A stretch of 35,257 nt of DNA from Bacteroidales bacterium (GTDB lineage Bacteria; Bacteroidota; Bacteroidia; Bacteroidales; UBA932). This document shows positions 29,801 through 35,257 of the stretch, piece after piece. Below the pieces are notes generated by a model. It saw only the letters and a program-made list of their open reading frames with translations. It had not been told where the DNA came from and did not search any database. The stretch is from assembly GCA_022774085.1 (NCBI GenBank), contig JALFNZ010000137.1, positions 1-35,257 of the forward strand. The letters are read 5' to 3'. Both the position numbers and the translations under genes were made by a program. Numbering within the stretch: the stretch's first letter is position 1; each line of letters begins with the position of its first letter.

Positions 29801-30547
29801 CTATTTTGTGACTTTCACGTCTGCTGAGCAGTCATTTTCGTGGTCGTCGGATTCAACGGCTATCAAAGCCAATCCCATAAGTACCAAATTACAAACTACA
29901 AAGATGGAGTTTTTCATCCGTTTTGCAAAATAAATCGCATCACCGCCTGTAAAAACAGTGATATTGTCGGGATATCGGCAAATGTAGCCGTCAATTTCAA
30001 ACATTATGCCTGTTACAACACCCGATGCTACAGAATGTTGTAAAGAATTTCCCTTCTCCTCGATTTCATCCGGTGCAACAACAAGAGGAAGACCCTTCGA
30101 GTACCTGTTCAGAGCCTTGAATCTTGTCCTGCATCCCGGGGAAATCATACCACCCTCAAAGTGTCCTTCAGAATCAAGAAAATCCACAGTAAGAGTACTT
30201 CCAAAGTCGAAAATGGTACAACCTCTGCCTTTGAACAGATATCTCGCCGCAATGATGGAGGCAGCTCTGTCAGAAGTCAGATATTCAGGAAGGAAGTATT
30301 TCCTGAGCATAGTACCATCCACAACCAGAAGTTTTTCACATTCTCCTGAAAGGATTTCGATGTTCTGCTGCGAAAAATGCCTTACGCTGCTCAAAACCAT
30401 TATTTCAGGCTTGTTCCTGCTTGTTATTGACAGAATGAAATCCATAAGTCTTTCACCTTGGTATCTGAAGGTCTTTCCAATGGTCATTCCATCTGCCCAT
30501 GCTGCTTTCAGGGCTGTATTTCCGATATCTATTACCAGATTTGCCAC
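29801..30547 (-). CDS. coaX: Type III pantothenate kinase
   Basis: 248 aa; MANLVIDIGNTALKAAW, TIFDFGSTLTVDFLDSEGHFEGGMISPGCRTRFKALNRYSKGLP, VFTGGDA. Confidence 0.94.
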   Translation of the reverse strand: MANLVIDIGNTALKAAWADGMTIGKTFRYQGERLMDFILSITSRNKPEIMVLSSVRHFSQQNIEILSGECEKLLVVDGTMLRKYFLPEYLTSDRAASIIAARYLFKGRGCTIFDFGSTLTVDFLDSEGHFEGGMISPGCRTRFKALNRYSKGLPLVVAPDEIEEKGNSLQHSVASGVVTGIMFEIDGYICRYPDNITVFTGGDAIYFAKRMKNSIFVVCNLVLMGLALIAVESDDHENDCSADVKVTK

Positions 30548-30580
30548 GTTCCGTCTTTTTGAAGCTCACAAAAGTAGTAA

Positions 30581-33500
30581 TTATTGCAGTTTTTTCAAAA
30601 TTGAATATACCTTGCTTATGCTGTCAATATTTTTTGAAAATACTCTGAGTTTGTTGTCATTCTGCTTCAATTCAAATAGTGTAGGATACAGGCTGACATT
30701 TTCAAGGATTTTTGAAAATCTGCTGCTCCTGTAATATTGGGATAGGGGATTGGAGATGAAAAATGCTATCATCACTCCGTTCTTGATAATTATCTTTTCA
30801 AATCCGAGCTGTTGTCCAAGCCTTCTAACCTTTACAATGTCAAACAGCCTCAATACCTCTTCAGGCATGGTTCCGAAACGGTCGGTAAGGCGATGTTTCA
30901 TGGATTCCATCTCTTTGTCGGAAGACAGGGAGTCAAGTTCCTTGTAGATTCTGATCTTTTCAGCAGTCATATCTATATATGAATCAGGGATCAAAGCCAG
31001 CTGATCAGTGTCAATGGTGCAGTCGGACACGAATGTTTCATCTTCCCTTCTAGATGTGATACCGGTCTCAACACCAAGCTCTTCCATTGCCTCAGCGAGG
31101 ATTTTTTGATATGTTTCAAATCCCATGTCAGTAATGAATCCGCTCTGTTCGGCTCCAAGAAGGTTTCCTGCACCCCTTATATCCAAATCCTGCATGGCAA
31201 TATTGAATCCGCTTCCAAGGTCTGAGAAGGATTCAATAGCCTTGAGCCTGCGTCTTGCATCCTCACTGATTGATACAAGGGGAGGAACTATCAGATAGCA
31301 GAACGATCTCTTGTTCGAACGACCGACCCTTCCCCTGAGCTGGTGGAGGTCGCTCAATCCAATATTCTGTGCCTGATTTATAATTATGGTATTGGCATTC
31401 GGAATATCAAGACCATTTTCAATGATTGTCGTGCAAAGGAGCATGTCATAATCCCCGGCCATGAAGTCCAATATCTTGTTTTCCAACATTTTAGGCTCCA
31501 TCTGTCCATGAGCCATGCATATTCTCATATCTGGCACTAGTCTCTGGAGGATGTCATATATGGATTGTAGTTCCTCGACCCTGTTATGTACGAAGAATAT
31601 CTGTCCGCCCCTGTTCAATTCATAATCGATTATCTTCTTGATTTCATCCTTGTCGAACAGCATTATCTCGGTCTGGACAGGAATACGGTTGGGAGGGGGA
31701 GTGCTGATGATGGACAAATCCCTTGCTCCCAAAAGAGAAAACTGCAATGTCCTCGGGATTGGAGTGGCGGTCAGGGTGAGGGTATCGACTGAAGCCTTCA
31801 TCTGCCTGATTTTCTCTTTGGCACCGACTCCGAATTTCTGGTCCTCATCGATGATGAGGAGTCCCAAGTCCTTGAATTCAAATCCTTTACCTATCAGTTT
31901 ATGAGTACCTATCACAATGTCCAGCGCACCGCTCTTGAGCCTTTTTTGTATTTCGGATATCTCTTTGGCAGTGCGCAGACGGCTCACGAAATCCACATTG
32001 CATGGAAAATCCTTCAGACGGGACTTGAATGTATTGTAGTGCTGAAGAGCCAGGATGGTCGTAGGCACAAGGACAGCTACCTGCTTGCTGTCTGCAACAG
32101 CCTTGAATGCCGCCCTTATCGCCACCTCGGTTTTGCCGAATCCGACGTCGCCGCAAACCAGCCTGTCCATCGGACAATTGTCCTCCATATCCCTTTTCAC
32201 GGCCTGTACGGCCTTTTCCTGGTCCGGTGTATCCTCATACATGAACGAAGACTCAAGTTCCTGCTGCATATATGTATCTGCCGAAAAGGCAAATCCGGAA
32301 ACACTCTTCCTTTTTGCATACAGTTGGATAAGCTCCTTGGCAATATCCTTTACTTTGGACTTAGTGCTTGATTTGAGGTTCTGCCATGCCTTCGAACCGA
32401 GCTTATAAATTTTAGGAGGCTCGGAATCCTTTGATTTATAACGGGATATCTTATGAAGGGAATGGACGGAAATAAATACTGTGTCATTGTCCTTATATAC
32501 AAGTTTCACGACCTCGTGCATTCTTCCCTTATCATCCTTCATCCTTACAAGACCTCCGAACACACCTACTCCATAATCTATATGTACGACATAATCACCT
32601 ATGGAGAATGATGTCAGGTCATTGATGGTCAGCTGTTCACTCTTTTCCACGCTCCTCCTTATAGTGACCCTGTGAAACCTGTCAAATATTTCATGGTCGC
32701 TATAACAGCAGACTTTGTTATCATTGTCTATGAAACCGTTATGGATATTGAATTCCGGTACGAACTCAGGCATAATGCCTCCATTCTGGGAAAGTATGGA
32801 TCTGAGCCTTTCTAGCTGAGATTTCTTCTCTCCATATATCCTTACTCTGTAACCTCCTTCCAGCCTCTTCCTGATATCCTCGGTAAGCAGCTCGAAATTC
32901 TTGTTGAACACTGGCTGGGGGACAATATTGAACTTCACCAGCTCAACATCCGTCCTGGAAAGAGGTACGTCAGTAAATATCCTGACGAATTTGCTCAGTT
33001 CCCCAAAGAATCCTCTCTGCTTGTACATATCGGATGAATCGAGCCAGCAAAGGGTATTTTCAGGGAATATATCGGTTATGGATATGGTCGTTTCGGTATC
33101 TGAAGCAACAATGTCAGGAAATATTTCGGCACTCTCTACCTTTTCCTTCGACAACTGGGTATTGCAGTCAAAAATATTTATTGATTCTATTTCATCACCG
33201 AAGAAAGATATTCTGAAAGGATCATTCCAAGAATATGAGAAAATGTCAATGATTGCTCCCCTGACTGAAAACTGCCCCGGTTCGGCAACAAAATCAACTC
33301 TTTCAAATCCATTTTCACAGAGGGAGGTCGCAATATCTTCATGGCTCACTTCATCGGAAACAGAGAGTTTCATCAGTGTCTTCCTGATAGAATCCGGATC
33401 CGGAATCCCTTCCTCAAGGGCATCGGGATATGTTACAACCACCATATTTTCCCCCGTTGAAGCACATTCCAGTATCCTGCCTATCGCGGATGTCCTCTGT

Positions 33501-33772
33501 ACTCCGAGGGATGATTTGTAATTGCTTCTTTCCAGATTCTTGCCGGAATCTGGAAGGAAGAACACGGTGTCACCCTTAATAAGGTTGTAAAGGTCTGCCG
33601 CACAATATTCCGCGGCATCCCTGTCCGGAAGGACAATCAGTTGAATTCCTTGATAGTCAAGCTGTGACAAAACAAACCATCTTGCTGAAAGGAAGAGTCC
33701 ACCACAGAAGATTTCCCTCTCCCGGACTATATGTTCAGACAGTTTGTTAACGGATGTTGTACTTATTAACAT
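30581..33772 (-). CDS. mfd: Transcription-repair coupling factor
   Basis: 1063 aa; RNAP-interaction domain (YVVHIDYGVGVFGGLVRM), helicase motifs (MDRLVCGDVGFGKTEVAIRAAFKA, LLIIDEDQKFGV, TLTATPIPRTLQFSL, LHQLRGRVGRSNKRSFCYLI), TRCF C-terminal domain. Confidence 0.97.
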   Translation of the reverse strand: MLISTTSVNKLSEHIVREREIFCGGLFLSARWFVLSQLDYQGIQLIVLPDRDAAEYCAADLYNLIKGDTVFFLPDSGKNLERSNYKSSLGVQRTSAIGRILECASTGENMVVVTYPDALEEGIPDPDSIRKTLMKLSVSDEVSHEDIATSLCENGFERVDFVAEPGQFSVRGAIIDIFSYSWNDPFRISFFGDEIESINIFDCNTQLSKEKVESAEIFPDIVASDTETTISITDIFPENTLCWLDSSDMYKQRGFFGELSKFVRIFTDVPLSRTDVELVKFNIVPQPVFNKNFELLTEDIRKRLEGGYRVRIYGEKKSQLERLRSILSQNGGIMPEFVPEFNIHNGFIDNDNKVCCYSDHEIFDRFHRVTIRRSVEKSEQLTINDLTSFSIGDYVVHIDYGVGVFGGLVRMKDDKGRMHEVVKLVYKDNDTVFISVHSLHKISRYKSKDSEPPKIYKLGSKAWQNLKSSTKSKVKDIAKELIQLYAKRKSVSGFAFSADTYMQQELESSFMYEDTPDQEKAVQAVKRDMEDNCPMDRLVCGDVGFGKTEVAIRAAFKAVADSKQVAVLVPTTILALQHYNTFKSRLKDFPCNVDFVSRLRTAKEISEIQKRLKSGALDIVIGTHKLIGKGFEFKDLGLLIIDEDQKFGVGAKEKIRQMKASVDTLTLTATPIPRTLQFSLLGARDLSIISTPPPNRIPVQTEIMLFDKDEIKKIIDYELNRGGQIFFVHNRVEELQSIYDILQRLVPDMRICMAHGQMEPKMLENKILDFMAGDYDMLLCTTIIENGLDIPNANTIIINQAQNIGLSDLHQLRGRVGRSNKRSFCYLIVPPLVSISEDARRRLKAIESFSDLGSGFNIAMQDLDIRGAGNLLGAEQSGFITDMGFETYQKILAEAMEELGVETGITSRREDETFVSDCTIDTDQLALIPDSYIDMTAEKIRIYKELDSLSSDKEMESMKHRLTDRFGTMPEEVLRLFDIVKVRRLGQQLGFEKIIIKNGVMIAFFISNPLSQYYRSSRFSKILENVSLYPTLFELKQNDNKLRVFSKNIDSISKVYSILKKLQ

Positions 33773-34051
33773 TTTTCAAATTTTTCTGTTGATAACCCGT
33801 TCATAACCCTGTTGAAAGTAATTAAAAACTAAATTGGCAGATTTGATAAATCCATATATTACGGCTATGGAAATTCAAATCAAAATTATTCATCAACATT
33901 TTCCAAATGAGTTCATCTCAGGTTTATTAACAGATTTTAAAATTATAAAACATTGATAATCAAATGCATGTTTTCGATATCAACATATTCACACATTTAT
34001 TATCATATTAAATCTTTAAAAATATATCTATATTTGTATATTATTTTTTTG
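33773..34051. other. AT-rich (about 78% by hand count) intergenic region between divergent mfd and ruvB, with DnaA-box-like 11-bp repeats
   Basis: TGTTGATAACC | CGTTCATAACC | CTGTTGAAAGT in 11-bp register at 33787-33819; TGTTGATAA is the reverse complement of TTATCAACA, one mismatch from TTATCCACA. Confidence 0.4.
34029..34036 (+). promoter_or_regulatory. Candidate -7 element of the ruvB promoter (TATATTTG)
   Basis: Exact TAnnTTTG match 16 nt upstream of ATG 34052; no TTTG at the expected spacing. Confidence 0.35.
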
Positions 34052-35080
34052 ATGATGAACAGCAGTGATTTCGATCCCCGCAAAGTCAGCGAGGGCAAAG
34101 ATAAGGAATTGGATGGAATAATAAGACCGCAGGAACTTCAGGATTTCTCTGGTCAGGACAAGATAATTGCCAACCTGAAGATATTCGTTGCGGCGGCAAA
34201 AATGAGAGGGGAGTCTCTCGACCATGTTCTGTTCCATGGTCCTCCAGGACTGGGAAAAACCACCCTGGCACATATTATCGCCAATGAATTGGGTGTAAAA
34301 ATGAAAGTGACTTCCGGTCCAGTCTTGGACAAACCGGGTGATCTGGCTGGTCTTCTTACCTCGTTGGATGAGGGGGACGTACTCTTCATCGATGAGATTC
34401 ACAGGCTTTCTCCAGTAGTGGAAGAGTATCTTTATTCTGCAATGGAGGATTTTGTCATAGATATAATGATAGACAAAGGCCCCGGAGCCCGTTCCGTACG
34501 TATCTCACTCAATCCTTTCACCCTCGTAGGAGCTACTACCAGAAGCGGTCTTCTTACCGCCCCTCTGAGGGCCCGTTTCGGAATCACATGCGCTATGGAA
34601 TACTATGATACGGAAACCCTTGTACATATAGTGAAAAGGAGTGCATCGATCCTGAAGATAGGTATCGACGACGATGCGGCTCTGGAGATAGCTCTAAGGA
34701 GCCGCGGAACACCCCGTATAGCTAATTCGCTTCTCCGAAGAGTCAGAGACTTTGCTCAGGTCATGGGAAATGGAAGAATTGACCTTAAAATAGCAAGATT
34801 TGCGCTGGATGCTCTCAATATAGACAAGAGGGGACTGGATGCCATCGACAATAAGATATTGAGAACCATTATCACCAAATTCAAGGGAGGACCTGTCGGA
34901 GCCAATACCATTGCCACTGCGGTCGGAGAAGACCAGGGAACTTTGGAGGAAGTATATGAGCCTTTCCTTATTAAGGAGGGATTCATTGTAAGGACTCCGA
35001 GGGGCAGGGAAGTGACTTCACTTGCTTATTCTCACCTTGGCATCATGCCTCAGCCGGAGGGCGAAAATACATTGTTTTAG
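34052..35080 (+). CDS. ruvB: Holliday junction branch-migration DNA helicase RuvB
   Basis: Start trimmed from 33953 to ATG 34052 (or 34055): [121 protein letters not shown]. Confidence 0.97.
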   Translation: MMNSSDFDPRKVSEGKDKELDGIIRPQELQDFSGQDKIIANLKIFVAAAKMRGESLDHVLFHGPPGLGKTTLAHIIANELGVKMKVTSGPVLDKPGDLAGLLTSLDEGDVLFIDEIHRLSPVVEEYLYSAMEDFVIDIMIDKGPGARSVRISLNPFTLVGATTRSGLLTAPLRARFGITCAMEYYDTETLVHIVKRSASILKIGIDDDAALEIALRSRGTPRIANSLLRRVRDFAQVMGNGRIDLKIARFALDALNIDKRGLDAIDNKILRTIITKFKGGPVGANTIATAVGEDQGTLEEVYEPFLIKEGFIVRTPRGREVTSLAYSHLGIMPQPEGENTLF

Positions 35081-35108
35081 AAGTTTTACATTCTGATAGC
35101 TTCTAAAG

Positions 35109-35140
35109 TTTGTTCGTTTGCCTAAAAATCCGTAAAATTG
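35109..35140 (+). promoter_or_regulatory. Possible promoter upstream of the sdhA/frdA-like gene
   Basis: TTTG (35109-35112), 20-nt spacer, TAAAATTG (35133-35140); one mismatch in the -7 element. Confidence 0.35.
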
Positions 35141-35167
35141 TGCCGAAATTTCAATTTACTCTATAAA

Positions 35168-35257
35168 ATGGCCGAAAAACTTATTTCTAAGATTCCTGAG
35201 GGACCTTTGTCTGAGAAATGGACAAAGCACAAATCTCAGATCCGTGTTGTCAGTCCT
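35168..35257 (+). CDS. N-terminus of succinate dehydrogenase/fumarate reductase flavoprotein subunit (truncated by window edge)
   Basis: [30 protein letters not shown] resembles the N-terminus of Bacteroidales FrdA/SdhA ([28 protein letters not shown]-like, recalled). Only 30 residues visible. Confidence 0.6.
   Translation, partial: [30 protein letters not shown]

Noticed and set aside
30006-30734. 242-aa plus-strand ORF antisense to coaX and the mfd 3' end
   Set aside because: Translation is low-complexity Ser/Leu/Phe-rich with no domain, and it lies opposite strongly recognisable coaX and mfd; a shadow ORF.
32901-33521. 206-aa plus-strand ORF antisense to mfd
   Set aside because: Fully inside conserved mfd; Ser-rich composition is typical of antisense reading of a biased gene.
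33953-34051. Extended N-terminus of the ruvB ORF
   Set aside because: [33 protein letters not shown] is translated AT-rich intergenic DNA; normal RuvB begins at 34052/34055, and a promoter-like TATATTTG lies inside the extension.
1-35257. CRISPR arrays, IS elements, prophage, tRNA/rRNA genes
   Set aside because: No regularly spaced repeats, transposase/integrase motifs or recognisable tRNA/rRNA sequence were seen on reading; a tRNAscan-SE/Infernal run would be needed to exclude them fully.

Overview
This is a chromosomal segment from a member of the Bacteroidota, probably order Bacteroidales. That placement is inferred from SusC/SusD, a hybrid two-component system, TAnnTTTG-type promoters, and the CoaX and SdhA/FrdA protein styles. 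About 24 genes are well supported and the window is densely coding. From left to right it holds: a truncated SNF-family transporter, folA, thyA and galM (all minus); a DUF5106/thioredoxin-like lipoprotein (minus), divergent from a large HExxH metallopeptidase/beta-propeller/beta-barrel protein and a CpXC protein (plus); and a compact polysaccharide utilisation locus (PUL). The PUL consists of SusC, SusD, a DUF3823 lipoprotein, an unknown lipoprotein, a divergent HTCS regulator and a CE1-like esterase. After it come galK, an EEP-family lipoprotein, ychF with a small conserved-looking ORF, an envelope cluster (PpiD-like PPIase, LptC, TPR protein, outer-membrane protein, coaX), mfd, a 279-bp AT-rich divergent intergenic region, ruvB, and the start of a fumarate reductase/succinate dehydrogenase flavoprotein gene. 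I see no IS element, phage, CRISPR array, tRNA or rRNA, and no unmistakable new system. The best leads are the peptidase-propeller-barrel protein, the PUL with an esterase but no glycoside hydrolase, a near-perfect inverted repeat upstream of the esterase, the AT-rich mfd-ruvB region with DnaA-box-like repeats, and the small ORF next to ychF.
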